DNA of 64,000 nt, taken from assembly GCA_964591455.1 (NCBI GenBank), contig CAZQDZ010000003.1:124001-188000 (forward strand). The letters are read 5' to 3'. Under the pieces are notes generated by a model. It did not search any database. It saw only the letters and a list, made by a program, of their open reading frames with translations, and was not told the DNA's origin. This document shows, piece by piece, positions 1 to 10,393 of the stretch (position 1 is the first letter of the stretch; every line of letters starts with the position of its first letter). The position numbers and the translations under genes are program-made. The DNA comes from RFSX01 sp964591455. Its GTDB lineage: Bacteria > Bacteroidota > Bacteroidia > Chitinophagales > Saprospiraceae.

Positions 1-3000
1 AGCGGAAGTCCAAGAGCTGATTATACTGATCCTCTTTCTGATCCTTTTATTCCACAAGGAGAAAGAACAGGAATGGCTGGAAGAGAAGTCGAAGATAGGT
101 TCAATTCTAACAGATATGATATAGGTCATTTATTCCATACACATCCTAATGGAGGTGATTGGCTTGCTAATGGAGGAGGATCAGGAGGTGTTGCTGCTTT
201 AGGTTCTGTATGTAGAGATGGAAGTAAGGGAAACGGATGGAGTGGTAGTTTTAATAATAACACTAATGGTTTCATTAGTTTGGCGGCTCATGAATATGGC
301 CACCAATTTGGGGCAAGACATACTTGGAATGGAGAAGGTGGTTCATGTGATGCAGGTAATATTTCACTTGCGAATACCTATGAAATGGCGAGTGGTGTGA
401 CAGTTATGTCTTATAATGGTATTTGTGGTGCAGGTCAAAATGTATTGTCTGCAACTAACGAAGTGAGTTCAGAAGCCTTCAACTATTTTCATGTAGCTAG
501 CTTAGTTGATATGACTAGGCATTTGGAATCAAATATTGCAGCTGATTGCAATATTGATGATTGGATATTAGATGCAAATAATGAACCAGTAGCTAATGCT
601 GATCCTTGCGGAGCAGTATACCGCATACCTACAAGTACGCCATTTTTCTTGCGAGGAGAAGGAACGGATATAGATGGCGATACCTTGCTTTATACTTGGG
701 AGCAGTTTGATAATGACCCTAGTGGTGGCACACAAGGTGAAATAGGTGATGAAGCTGCTATGAATAATGTAGGACCTATATTTAGATGTTATCCTCCTAA
801 TAGAAACCCTACCAGATACTTTCCCAAAAGAGGATTGCAGCTTGAGGGTTTTAATTCTTATGAATTTGAAGTTTTGCCTAGAAGAGCAAGAAATCTAACA
901 ATGAGATTTATTGTAAGAGACAATGCTTTTGATGGCGGTGCGATAGATTATGATGAAATTAATGTTCAAGTAGTCAGCGCTAATTTTAGAATTACTTCTC
1001 CTAATGGAGGTGAGTCATTTACTGCAGGAGAGGACATACGTGTAGAATGGGATTTAGATGGAGCAGAGAGTTTATGTGAAAGAGCCCAAATTAGAATTTC
1101 AGTAGATGGCGGAAATTCATTTCCATATATCGCGGCAGGAGATGTCGATTTCGGAAAGGGATTTGAAGATATAACAATTCCAGTAAGTGTACCTGCCTCA
1201 GATAGAATGAGATTTCAGGTAATATGTGCTGATTATGAGTGTTTTGGATTTTATGACTTTTCTAATGCAGATAGCCAACTAAGCTCACAGTGTAATAGTG
1301 TCTCTAGTGAAATGTGTAGTACAGAACCACTTATAGTAGACTTTAGAGATGGAGAACTAGACTTAGGTAATCCTATTGCAGTTGGTTTCGAGATGGTGAA
1401 CTATATCAGAGAAGTAGAACCAGTTGCGCCAACCATGTCTTTGGCTGCATTCAGTAATGCGAATAGAGATGGCTGTAATCAGAGAGGGACAGATAATCCA
1501 TTTGACCAGATAACAATAACACCAACTGAATCAGGAGTCTATCATTTTGAATTTAATGATGATGGTTCTAGAGATATAAGAGCCTACTCGATATTTGATA
1601 AAGCTACATTCAATTCTGATAATGCTTGTGAATCATTTGTAGGGTCTAATACACACTACTCTGGTAGTTCATTTATCGCAAGAAGATATATGAGAGTAGA
1701 CCTAGAAGCATGTAGGGAGTATGTATTGATTTCTCAAATAACTGCCAATAATGCTTTTAATACTGCTATTAGAACTATATATGGACCAGGTCAACTGATG
1801 GGAAGTCCACTTGAAAATGTAACCACAACATTCGTGGCAGTAAGTGCAGCTACAAACTTAATTACAGCTGTTTCAGAAAATGGAGATTTTGTAGCACTTA
1901 TTCCAGGTGAATATAGGATACATAGTGTAGTATATGATGGTGTAAATCCTGATTCATTTATAGGAGAATCCCTGTCTGGCATTACAAACATGGGTTGTAC
2001 TTCATCGAGCTCAGGATTCAAGCCCATAACAATAAATTCTTCATGTGCTATAGTCGATTTGGAGGTAAATACTTCAGAAGCCTGTAGCTTTATAGATAAT
2101 CTATATAATGTTACTTTGTCCTTTCGAGTTGAATTAGGACCGACCACTGGAAACATAATTGTCAATGATCAGTCCTTTCCTATAAGTGGTAGTTCATTTG
2201 AATTAGAACTTGTGGATTTACTTGCAGATGGCGAACCAGTTGATCTTGAATTTACTTTTACAGCAGATGATGGTTGTGCGATTACTGAAAGTTCCGTTTT
2301 TGTTGCCCCAGAAAATTGTTGTAGAATAGATTTGGATTTGGGCGACCAAAGATTGTGTGTAGGAGAAACTGCTGTATTAGATGCTGGAAATGATGGTCTG
2401 ATATATACTTGGTTTATGGATGGTGAATTATTGTCTGTTAATACGTCTACGCTTGATGCCTCAGTTCCAGGAGATTATATGGTAATTGTAGAAGATATAA
2501 ACGGTTGCCAAAAAAGTGATTTTACAACAGTAGCATTCGATACACCTCCTGTAGCTGAAATTACCACAGATGATGTTGATGATGCATGTCCAGGAGATGA
2601 TGTATTAATTAGATCAGATGTAACAAATTTTGACAGCATTGCCTGGCTTCGTAATGGTATAGAACTCGAAGATTTTACTAATGACAGAACAATTCTTGTA
2701 ACAGCTGGCGGGATATATGAAATTCAGGCATTTAATGGTGGTTGCATGGTAAATGACTTTATAACCGTAGCCTTACTTCCGACAACTGCCTTTACCTTAA
2801 ATACAGAAGATGTACAGGAGTGTTTAGGAATGCCTATAACACTTACTGCAAGTGACTCAGATTTGGAGTACACCTGGGAACTTTTAGGAGATGGAGAAGT
2901 AGCTTCTGGCACTAACACTATTACGCTTCCAGGTGAGTCCCGAGATGAAAATGGAAGATATATTGCGATAGGAGTCAATGAGTTTGGATGTGAATTTAGA

Positions 3001-6000
3001 GATACAGCCAGAGTGGATTTTGAAAATATACCAGAAATTAATTTGGGTGAAGATCTAGAGGGATGTGCAGATGATTTTTTCAATCTTAGATCTGATCATT
3101 CGCCTATAGAATGGTTTGTAAATGGCGAACTACAAGGTTTCACGACTGGAATTTTTAATAGTGCACCAGCGGGTACAATAGAAGCAGTAGCAACTATTTC
3201 TGAAAATTGCATAGTAAGAGATACCGTTGTCATTACTGTATTTGAATCACCAGACTTGGAAGCAGGTCCCAATTTGTCATTCTGTGAAGGGACTGTTATC
3301 GATACAACAATTACGGTAGGTGAACGAAACGGTACGCAGTATACATATTTGCTGAATGGTGAAACTATAACAGGCGTCTCATCCTTCTCAGGAGAATTAA
3401 GAATTACGGAACCTGGTTCATATAGTTTCATTGCACAGGATCCAGAAACAAGATGTAATTCAATAGATGCCATTATAGTTGAAATTGTAGATAATCCAAC
3501 TATAACATTAGTTAATGCACCTCAGTCTCTTTGTTCAGGTAATGAAGAAACGATTACAGTTGATGCTTCTACAGCAGGTATAGCTTGGTTTTTGGATGGA
3601 TCATTACTGGACGAATCTGAGGCAAGTATTACTATTTCTGAGCCAGGAACTTATGAAGCGTTTGTAGGTTTCAACCAAGACTGTGAAGCTAGTGTCTCAG
3701 TTACAGTTGATGTTATTCCTTCACCAGAAGTTAATCTACCGGAAATTGTGGAATCATGTACTGGAGTCCCAGTCGACTTGATAGGTACTAATGATAATAG
3801 CCTTACGATACGTTGGCTGCGGGATGGCATGATTATACCAGGTGCTGAATCAGGGACATTTACAGCCGTAGAGAGTGGGCAGTATATTATCGCAGTATCT
3901 GATGCTATGGGTTGCCAATCTAGAGATACTTCTAATGTTGTATTCCAGGATAATGCTACTGTAGAGCTTCCAGATGAACTTACATTCTGTACAGGTGATA
4001 TAGGTACAATTACTGCTAATACCACGGCCAATTTACTCAGTTGGTTTAATGGAACAGAATTATTGCCATTCACGGAAAGAATAATAGAAGTTACTGAACC
4101 TGGTACATATAGAGCTGTAGCACAAGAAGGACAGGCCTGCGAAGTGTCAGATATTGTAGAAGTCAGTTTTGCAGATAGACCAGATGTTATGCTTCAAGCT
4201 GATAATGCATGTCAAGGAAGTGACCTGGTAGTCATTGCAGGACCAGATGGTGATTTTGAATATAGTTGGTTTATCAATGGAGATCCAGTAACGAACCAAA
4301 GTGGTACACTTATATTAACAGAAACAGATTTAGGAGGGCTTACAGGAGATGTATCCGTGAGTGTCAAGAATAGAGATAATGACTGTTTTACTGAGGCAGA
4401 AACGCCTGTAACATTCTTAGATGGAACTACTATATCATTAAGTCTTGAAGGTGCCTCATGTGGCGCAGGTGATGGACGAATAATAGCAGATACAGATGCC
4501 ACTACTTTACAGTGGTTTTTTGAAGGTATGCCATTGTCAGAAACAGGAACTACATTAGAGATTACTCAGGAAGGAACCTATAGAGCAATTGCAGGAATGG
4601 CACCTTGTCTAGCAGAAGAAAGCATTGAAGTAACTTTTGGAAATGCTCCGGATATTATGATAGTAGATCAATTTGCCTGTGGTGCAGAAGACGCTATGTT
4701 TGTCGCAGGACCAGATGGTGCTTTTGAATATAGTTGGACAATTAATGGGTTTACTCAAAATGAAACTTCAGGAACGCTGGTAATCCCATTTGGTAGTATA
4801 CCTACTGGAAGCGCAACAATAGAAGTCACAGCTAAAAATCTTAATGATGATTGTGAAACATCATCTGAGGCGACTGTTGAATTTCTAGACCTTCCTGAAT
4901 TATCACTAACCCCACCATCTGATTTGTGTGAAGGCAACCCAGAATTTTTAGTTGCAAATTCAGATCAGTCAACAATCGTATGGTTCCAAGATGGAGAAGA
5001 ATTGGATGAAACATCTGCTGTATTAACAGTAGAGACATCTGGTCTATACTTAGCTGAAGTACGAAATGGCGGTTGCATAGCGCGGGATAGTGTAGAATTA
5101 GACTTTGCAGATTCCCCAGATATAGAGATTGGAAATATAACTTCTTGTTCTTCTGTGGATGCTGTGTTTGTAGCAGGGTCAGATGATTATGATTATGAAT
5201 GGACTGTGAACCAATTTCCTTTACCTGAAACTTCAGGTACCCTAACAATTTCAGCTGGACTGATTCCAAGTGACATGGCTGAAATTGCAGTAACGGCAAC
5301 CGGAAGTAATGGTTGCCAAACATCTAGAACGGCCACTGTAGAGTTTATAGGATCCTCTAGTGTATCACTAACAGCTCCTCAAGCGGTTTGTGAAGGAGAG
5401 TCAGCAGTCATTACGGCAGATACCGATGTCTCAGCTCTAAGTTGGTTTAGAGATGGAGAGCCATTAGTTGAAACCGATGATAGATTAGAGATTACTGAGC
5501 CTGGGCTGTATTTAGCTATTGCAGGTGCAGGCACCTGTGCTACAAGAGATTCAATCTTGATTACCGATGATATTTTCGTAGAAGGACCAATGATATCACT
5601 TAGTAATGTCACAAGCTGTGCTTCTGATGATGCAGTATTTACTGCTGGTTCTGATGATTTAGATTATGAATGGTTTGTCGGAGGTGTAGCTCAGTTAGAA
5701 TCAAGTGGAACACTTATTCTTTCATCTAACATGGTTCCTGGAGGGATTGCAGAAATAACAGTAATAGCAATTAATGAAGATGGTTGCTCTGCAACAGCAA
5801 TGGCGAGTGTTGAATTTACAGATTCGCCATTACTGACTTTAGAACCGCCGACTGGAGCATGTGTAGGAGAATCAGTTACAATTACTTCTGAAACAAATGT
5901 ATCCTCTTTAGTATGGTTCTTCGATGGAGACCAACTTATGGAAGATGGAACAAGTTTGGTAATAGAAGAAAGTGGTACATATACAGCAGTTGCTGGTACA

Positions 6001-9000
6001 GGAGTATGTGCTGCTAGAGATAGTATCATGGTAGAATTTGTTGCAGCGCCAGATATTAGTTTAGCAAGCCAACAAGAGTGTGCTGGAGTACCTGCCACAT
6101 TTGTTGCAGGACCAGATGGAGACTTTGAGTATGTCTGGTTTATAGACAATGAAGAGCAATCTGAGCAATCAGGGACTTTAGTTGTTGACGTTTCGGATTT
6201 AAATGGCCTTACTGCCATGGTTGCTGTAGAGGCAATACACAGGACTCAAGGATGTAGCACAACCTTAGAGGCTTCTGTAGAGTTTTTAGATGCACCATCC
6301 TTAGCAATCCAAGATCCAGGTCCTGTATGTGAAGGATCCTCTACATTCTTGGTTGCAGATACTGATGTGCAGAATATAGAGTGGTTTATTAATGGCGAAA
6401 TGCAGACAACAACTGAAACGTCAATAGAAATTACTGAAGAAGGAGAATATGAAGCCAGAGCAGGATCAGGTATGTGCGGTGTGTCAGAAACGATAATGAT
6501 CACTTTACAATCAGCACCAGATATAGATTTGGAGAATGAGTCAGAGTGTATTGGAGAGATGGCCGAATTCATAGCGGGTCCAGATGGAGAGTACGAGTAT
6601 GTATGGACTGTAGATGGAGAAGAAGTGACTGAAACTTCAGGTACGCTTAGGCTAGATGAATCTCAAATAAATGGAATGAGCGCAGTGGTCACAGTTATTG
6701 TAACTAATCTCGATGGCTCTTGTCCAACAGAACGGGAGGCTATTCTTGAATTTTTGGACACACCATCACTGGCTATTCTAGATCCTGGTCCAGTATGTGA
6801 AGGTTCTGCTACCTTCTTAGAAGTAGATACAGATGTACAAACTATTGAGTGGCTGATAGATGGAGTAGTACAGCCAACAACAGGCACTTCTATAGAGATT
6901 ATTGAAGAAGGAGAATATGAAGCGAGAGCTGGTTCTGGCATGTGCGGTGTATCAGAGTCGATAACTATTACGCTGCAATCCGCTCCAGATGCTAACATAG
7001 AGAACCAGTCTAAATGTACTGGGGAGATAGGAGAATTTATTGCAGGTCCAGATGGAGAGTTTTTATATGTTTGGTTTGTTGATGGAGAAGAGGTAACTGA
7101 AACTTCAGGTACGCTAATATTAGATAACACACAGATTAATGGAATGAACGCTGTGGTATCAGTCATAGCAACTAATTTGGATGGCTCTTGTGCAACTGAA
7201 AGCGAAGCAATACTTGAATTTTTAGATACACCAGTATTAACTATAGATGTACCTGTAGAAATATGTACAGGTGAAATAGGAGAATTGACTGCCCAAACAA
7301 ATGTTCAAACATTAAGGTGGTTCCTAGATAATGAAGAACTTTCTCAAACAACGACAACTATTGAAATTACAGAATCTGGAGATTATACAGCTATAGCTGG
7401 AAGCGGTGTTTGTGAGGTTACAGAAATGATTACAGTAACCTTTTCTGATGCGCCACAATTGTCTATAGATGCAGATATGGAAGCTTGTACAGGAGAAACC
7501 GTAGAAGTAAATCTGACAAATGATACGTCTGAGCCTGTAGAATGGTCATTAGGAAATACAACTTTACCTGACCAAGGGAATACGATTGATGCTTTAGAAT
7601 CTGGCACATATACTGCCATGGTTACAAATAGTGAAGGCTGCAGCAGCGAAGTTTCAGTTGAAATTGAATTTTTTGATTTTCCTATGGCGGAGATATTGAA
7701 TCTACCAATGGGAGTATGTGAAGGCGCTGGGTTTGAAATTGAAGCCGAAAGTGATGGAGACAGATTTGAATGGTTTGATGTGGATGGTCCTATTTCTGGA
7801 GCAACTGGGTTAATACAAGAATTTAATGAGTCTGGTGAATACATTTTTGTTGCTTACAATGAAATAGACTGCCCTACAGAAGTTCCGTTTACTTTAGAGT
7901 TTATACCTGCACCGAGTGCAGACTTAGGATTAGATATTAGAGAATGCGCGGGTCAAGATGTACCTCTAGAGGTGACTAATGATCCTGATGTAGAATATGA
8001 ATGGTTTTTAGATGGTATGCCTCTTGGGGAGACAGGAAACGCCATTATTGCAACGACATCTGGAGAGTACAGTGTAGTGGTAACAAATGCAACGGTTGGC
8101 TGCTCTTCTGATGATTCAGTTATTGTAGAAATAGTAGATTTTCCAACTATAACTAATACGACAGGAAGTGATCAAATTTCTATCTGTGAATCAGAATCGG
8201 GCACACTTTCTATAAGCTCTGATTCAGACATGATAACCTGGACTTTAGATGGAGCCACTATCGCAGAAGATGCAGATAATATAGACGTTACTGAACCAGG
8301 TACATATATTGTTACAGCATCTACTGATATCGGTTGTGAAACTTCATTTGAATTTGAGGTTGATATCATATTATTGGATATGATTCAGTTGGTAGATATT
8401 TCTCTATGTCCAGGTGATGACCCTATTACTTTATCTATACCTGGAGATTTTGATTCATATCTATGGTCAGGAGCTGGTATATCTGAGACAACCCAATCTA
8501 TAACGATTCCATGGACGGCGGTACAGACTATTACAAGTAATACTGTAACCGTGATGGGCGCACGGGATGGTTGTGAAGAGGAAACATCCTTTGAACTGAC
8601 CTTTTTCCCTGAAGTTACAGCTGAAGTTATAGATATAAATCCGGAAATATGTGTAGGAGAGAATATACAATTAGATGCGAGTGGAGGTCAAAATTATAGT
8701 TGGACAGACCCTAATAATTCTTTGAGTGGTACTAACATTGCTAACCCGATTGCAAGTCCAGACGCCACTACAACCTATCAGCTGGATGTGACTGATAGCA
8801 ATTGTCCTGAAGGTGGTGCCCAGCTAGAGGTAACAGTCACAGTGAATCCGCTTCCAGAAGTTTCTGCAGGAGATGATGTGTCTACAATACCAGGCGAATC
8901 GGTTACTTTGACGGCAAGTGGTGCTAATACTTATGAATGGGATAATGAAGACCTCATTGACGGTTCTAGTTTTGGAACTGAAGTCGAAGTCAATATTTCA

Positions 9001-9363
9001 GAAGAGACAACATTTACAGTTATAGGAACTGATATAAATGGTTGTGTGAATTCAGATGAAGTGGTAGTCTCTATTATCAATGATCCATCAAGAGTAATTA
9101 CAGTTATAAATGCGCTTACGCCAAATGGTGATGATGCCAACGATGTATTGGAGTTTACAGGATTAGATTTATTCCCTGATAATAGACTTACAATATTTAA
9201 TAGGTGGGGTAACATTGTATTTGAAAAACGTGGGTATCAGAACGATGATTTAAGATGGGATGGAATGAGAAATGGAGAAGAATTATCTGCAGGGACCTAT
9301 TATTATATATTGGAATTCGGAGAGTTTCAGATTAAGAACAGCTTAACTATTATAAGAGAATAA
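1..9363 (+). CDS. Giant secreted zinc metalloprotease with Ig-like repeats and T9SS type B sorting domain (5' end outside window)
   Basis: The reading frame is open from base 1, so the start is outside the window; about 3,120 residues are visible. A metzincin motif HExxHxxGxxH (H-E-Y-G-H-Q-F-G-A-R-H, bases 289-321) and a VMSYNG Met-turn near base 405 mark a reprolysin-like catalytic domain. A module beginning SPNGGESF follows near base 997. From about base 2330 to 8870 come roughly 25 cysteine-containing Ig/PKD-like repeats of two alternating kinds, one with a pattern like CEG...W..DG and one like C....F.AGPDG..EY.W. The last 85 residues (from about base 9100, NALTPNGDDAND through FNRWGN) are a CHU_C/gliding-type domain, the T9SS type B sorting signal. 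PorP/SprF follows after 3 bases. It is likely an exported, cell-surface-attached protease; its substrate is unknown. Confidence 0.9.
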   Translation, partial: SGSPRADYTDPLSDPFIPQGERTGMAGREVEDRFNSNRYDIGHLFHTHPNGGDWLANGGGSGGVAALGSVCRDGSKGNGWSGSFNNNTNGFISLAAHEYGHQFGARHTWNGEGGSCDAGNISLANTYEMASGVTVMSYNGICGAGQNVLSATNEVSSEAFNYFHVASLVDMTRHLESNIAADCNIDDWILDANNEPVANADPCGAVYRIPTSTPFFLRGEGTDIDGDTLLYTWEQFDNDPSGGTQGEIGDEAAMNNVGPIFRCYPPNRNPTRYFPKRGLQLEGFNSYEFEVLPRRARNLTMRFIVRDNAFDGGAIDYDEINVQVVSANFRITSPNGGESFTAGEDIRVEWDLDGAESLCERAQIRISVDGGNSFPYIAAGDVDFGKGFEDITIPVSVPASDRMRFQVICADYECFGFYDFSNADSQLSSQCNSVSSEMCSTEPLIVDFRDGELDLGNPIAVGFEMVNYIREVEPVAPTMSLAAFSNANRDGCNQRGTDNPFDQITITPTESGVYHFEFNDDGSRDIRAYSIFDKATFNSDNACESFVGSNTHYSGSSFIARRYMRVDLEACREYVLISQITANNAFNTAIRTIYGPGQLMGSPLENVTTTFVAVSAATNLITAVSENGDFVALIPGEYRIHSVVYDGVNPDSFIGESLSGITNMGCTSSSSGFKPITINSSCAIVDLEVNTSEACSFIDNLYNVTLSFRVELGPTTGNIIVNDQSFPISGSSFELELVDLLADGEPVDLEFTFTADDGCAITESSVFVAPENCCRIDLDLGDQRLCVGETAVLDAGNDGLIYTWFMDGELLSVNTSTLDASVPGDYMVIVEDINGCQKSDFTTVAFDTPPVAEITTDDVDDACPGDDVLIRSDVTNFDSIAWLRNGIELEDFTNDRTILVTAGGIYEIQAFNGGCMVNDFITVALLPTTAFTLNTEDVQECLGMPITLTASDSDLEYTWELLGDGEVASGTNTITLPGESRDENGRYIAIGVNEFGCEFRDTARVDFENIPEINLGEDLEGCADDFFNLRSDHSPIEWFVNGELQGFTTGIFNSAPAGTIEAVATISENCIVRDTVVITVFESPDLEAGPNLSFCEGTVIDTTITVGERNGTQYTYLLNGETITGVSSFSGELRITEPGSYSFIAQDPETRCNSIDAIIVEIVDNPTITLVNAPQSLCSGNEETITVDASTAGIAWFLDGSLLDESEASITISEPGTYEAFVGFNQDCEASVSVTVDVIPSPEVNLPEIVESCTGVPVDLIGTNDNSLTIRWLRDGMIIPGAESGTFTAVESGQYIIAVSDAMGCQSRDTSNVVFQDNATVELPDELTFCTGDIGTITANTTANLLSWFNGTELLPFTERIIEVTEPGTYRAVAQEGQACEVSDIVEVSFADRPDVMLQADNACQGSDLVVIAGPDGDFEYSWFINGDPVTNQSGTLILTETDLGGLTGDVSVSVKNRDNDCFTEAETPVTFLDGTTISLSLEGASCGAGDGRIIADTDATTLQWFFEGMPLSETGTTLEITQEGTYRAIAGMAPCLAEESIEVTFGNAPDIMIVDQFACGAEDAMFVAGPDGAFEYSWTINGFTQNETSGTLVIPFGSIPTGSATIEVTAKNLNDDCETSSEATVEFLDLPELSLTPPSDLCEGNPEFLVANSDQSTIVWFQDGEELDETSAVLTVETSGLYLAEVRNGGCIARDSVELDFADSPDIEIGNITSCSSVDAVFVAGSDDYDYEWTVNQFPLPETSGTLTISAGLIPSDMAEIAVTATGSNGCQTSRTATVEFIGSSSVSLTAPQAVCEGESAVITADTDVSALSWFRDGEPLVETDDRLEITEPGLYLAIAGAGTCATRDSILITDDIFVEGPMISLSNVTSCASDDAVFTAGSDDLDYEWFVGGVAQLESSGTLILSSNMVPGGIAEITVIAINEDGCSATAMASVEFTDSPLLTLEPPTGACVGESVTITSETNVSSLVWFFDGDQLMEDGTSLVIEESGTYTAVAGTGVCAARDSIMVEFVAAPDISLASQQECAGVPATFVAGPDGDFEYVWFIDNEEQSEQSGTLVVDVSDLNGLTAMVAVEAIHRTQGCSTTLEASVEFLDAPSLAIQDPGPVCEGSSTFLVADTDVQNIEWFINGEMQTTTETSIEITEEGEYEARAGSGMCGVSETIMITLQSAPDIDLENESECIGEMAEFIAGPDGEYEYVWTVDGEEVTETSGTLRLDESQINGMSAVVTVIVTNLDGSCPTEREAILEFLDTPSLAILDPGPVCEGSATFLEVDTDVQTIEWLIDGVVQPTTGTSIEIIEEGEYEARAGSGMCGVSESITITLQSAPDANIENQSKCTGEIGEFIAGPDGEFLYVWFVDGEEVTETSGTLILDNTQINGMNAVVSVIATNLDGSCATESEAILEFLDTPVLTIDVPVEICTGEIGELTAQTNVQTLRWFLDNEELSQTTTTIEITESGDYTAIAGSGVCEVTEMITVTFSDAPQLSIDADMEACTGETVEVNLTNDTSEPVEWSLGNTTLPDQGNTIDALESGTYTAMVTNSEGCSSEVSVEIEFFDFPMAEILNLPMGVCEGAGFEIEAESDGDRFEWFDVDGPISGATGLIQEFNESGEYIFVAYNEIDCPTEVPFTLEFIPAPSADLGLDIRECAGQDVPLEVTNDPDVEYEWFLDGMPLGETGNAIIATTSGEYSVVVTNATVGCSSDDSVIVEIVDFPTITNTTGSDQISICESESGTLSISSDSDMITWTLDGATIAEDADNIDVTEPGTYIVTASTDIGCETSFEFEVDIILLDMIQLVDISLCPGDDPITLSIPGDFDSYLWSGAGISETTQSITIPWTAVQTITSNTVTVMGARDGCEEETSFELTFFPEVTAEVIDINPEICVGENIQLDASGGQNYSWTDPNNSLSGTNIANPIASPDATTTYQLDVTDSNCPEGGAQLEVTVTVNPLPEVSAGDDVSTIPGESVTLTASGANTYEWDNEDLIDGSSFGTEVEVNISEETTFTVIGTDINGCVNSDEVVVSIINDPSRVITVINALTPNGDDANDVLEFTGLDLFPDNRLTIFNRWGNIVFEKRGYQNDDLRWDGMRNGEELSAGTYYYILEFGEFQIKNSLTIIRE
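6313..7248 (+). repeat. 468-bp tandem duplication inside the giant protease gene
   Basis: Two consecutive copies, 6313-6780 and 6781-7248, encode 156-residue units that both start DPGPVCEGS. They share long identical stretches such as EEGEYEARAGSGMCGVSE and VDGEEVTETSGTL. They are clearly more alike than the neighbouring units, so this pair looks like a more recent duplication. Each copy holds one repeat of each of the two alternating kinds, so the unit of duplication was the pair. Confidence 0.8.
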
Positions 9364-9366
9364 GAG

Positions 9367-10287
9367 ATGAAAAAGATACTAATTGTTACTCTAGGTTTAA
9401 TCTTGTATGATGTAGTCAATGCACAGCAAATTAGTCATTCGACACCAATACAAGAATTACAACATATCTGGAATCCAGCGTTTACTGCTCCAGGGACTAA
9501 GTTAGATGCGTCGGTATATTTCAGGAAACAGTGGGTCGGTTTTGAAGGCTCTCCTACTACTGCCGTGGCTTCTGTTCAATATCCTTTTGCAGATTATAAC
9601 ATGAGTGTAGGAGGACTCTTGATTTCAGATAGAACTGGTCCAATTTCAAAGAACGGAATTCAACTTAATTACGCCTATAAGTTAAAGGAGCTGATAAACA
9701 GAGATGACCAATTGGTCTTAGCTGCCAATGGATTCTTCCACCAATTCTCATTAGATGCTTCTAGTCTAGTTGTCAGAGACGTGGATGATGTTCTTCTTAC
9801 TTCTAACAGACAGACTAAGTTTATTCCTGCATTTGGTTTCGGGTTTGCATACTTCTCTAATACAGAGGAATACAATGGTGATAACGCTTTTTATTTTGGC
9901 ATCTCAGCTCTACAGATTCTTGAAAGTGATTTGCTATTGGATGCTGGTAATGCAGCAAGAGCTCGTCACTTCTATGTGAACATGGGAACGAAGCTATATG
10001 GATATGATCATTACATTGAACCTTCATTTCAAGTGAATTTTGTTAGACCTGATATTATTACTTATCAACTTGGGGCAAAATTCGAGCTTGAAGAAGCCTT
10101 CTGGGCTGGAGTTTTTTATTCTAGTGTTAATGATGTCTCTATTAATGGCGGCGTTATCCTGGATGAAATAGCAGGCAGGTACACACAACTAAAAATAGGT
10201 GCATTAGCTACCATAAACGGTGGTTCATTACTTACCGCTGGTACTAGTTTTGAGTTATTTGTTTCTTACACTTTAGATGTAGATTAA
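9367..10287 (+). CDS. PorP/SprF family type IX secretion system outer-membrane protein
   Basis: This 306-residue protein begins with a signal peptide (MKKILIVTLGLILYDVVNA, cut before QQ). The mature N-terminus has the family hallmarks: a WNPAFT segment followed by YFRKQWVGFEGSPTTA. The rest is predicted beta-barrel with an amphipathic pattern. PorP/SprF proteins are outer-membrane partners of T9SS cargos that carry a type B (CHU_C) sorting domain and are often encoded next to them. Here the gene starts 3 bases after the giant metalloprotease that bears such a domain. The pair is very likely one transcription unit, with this protein helping export or anchor that cargo. The cargo-specific role is inferred from position. 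Confidence 0.9.
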   Translation: MKKILIVTLGLILYDVVNAQQISHSTPIQELQHIWNPAFTAPGTKLDASVYFRKQWVGFEGSPTTAVASVQYPFADYNMSVGGLLISDRTGPISKNGIQLNYAYKLKELINRDDQLVLAANGFFHQFSLDASSLVVRDVDDVLLTSNRQTKFIPAFGFGFAYFSNTEEYNGDNAFYFGISALQILESDLLLDAGNAARARHFYVNMGTKLYGYDHYIEPSFQVNFVRPDIITYQLGAKFELEEAFWAGVFYSSVNDVSINGGVILDEIAGRYTQLKIGALATINGGSLLTAGTSFELFVSYTLDVD

Positions 10288-10300
10288 GTTAGTACACATA

Positions 10301-10343
10301 TATTTAAGATTAGTCCTTAAACGAGGTGGACTAATCTTAAATA
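10301..10343 (+). terminator. Strong hairpin after the PorP/SprF gene, possible terminator
   Basis: A perfect 16-bp stem (TATTTAAGATTAGTCC and its complement) surrounds an 11-base loop, starting 14 bases after the stop at 10287. There is no T-run after the stem, so this is a weaker case than the other terminators in the window. It may instead protect the 3' end of the message. Confidence 0.55.
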
Positions 10344-10369
10344 AGAAGTTCTTAACATCTACACTTTAC

Positions 10370-10377
10370 TATCTTTG
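10370..10377 (+). promoter_or_regulatory. Bacteroidota-type -7 element for lepB
   Basis: TATCTTTG matches the TANNTTTG -7 consensus and ends 16 bases before the GTG start of the signal peptidase gene, giving a leader of about a dozen bases. No clear -33 TTTG is seen at the expected distance. Confidence 0.5.
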
Positions 10378-10393
10378 AGGCAAATAATAAAAA

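Noticed and set aside
4841..5323. Minus-strand frame of 160 codons rich in Leu, His and Gln
   Set aside because: It is antisense to the Ig-like repeats of the giant protease; long antisense frames recur along that gene because of its repeated codon pattern.
2330..8870. Repeats considered as a possible CRISPR or satellite array
   Set aside because: They are long, degenerate, in frame and coding; they are protein domain repeats. No CRISPR array was seen anywhere in the window.
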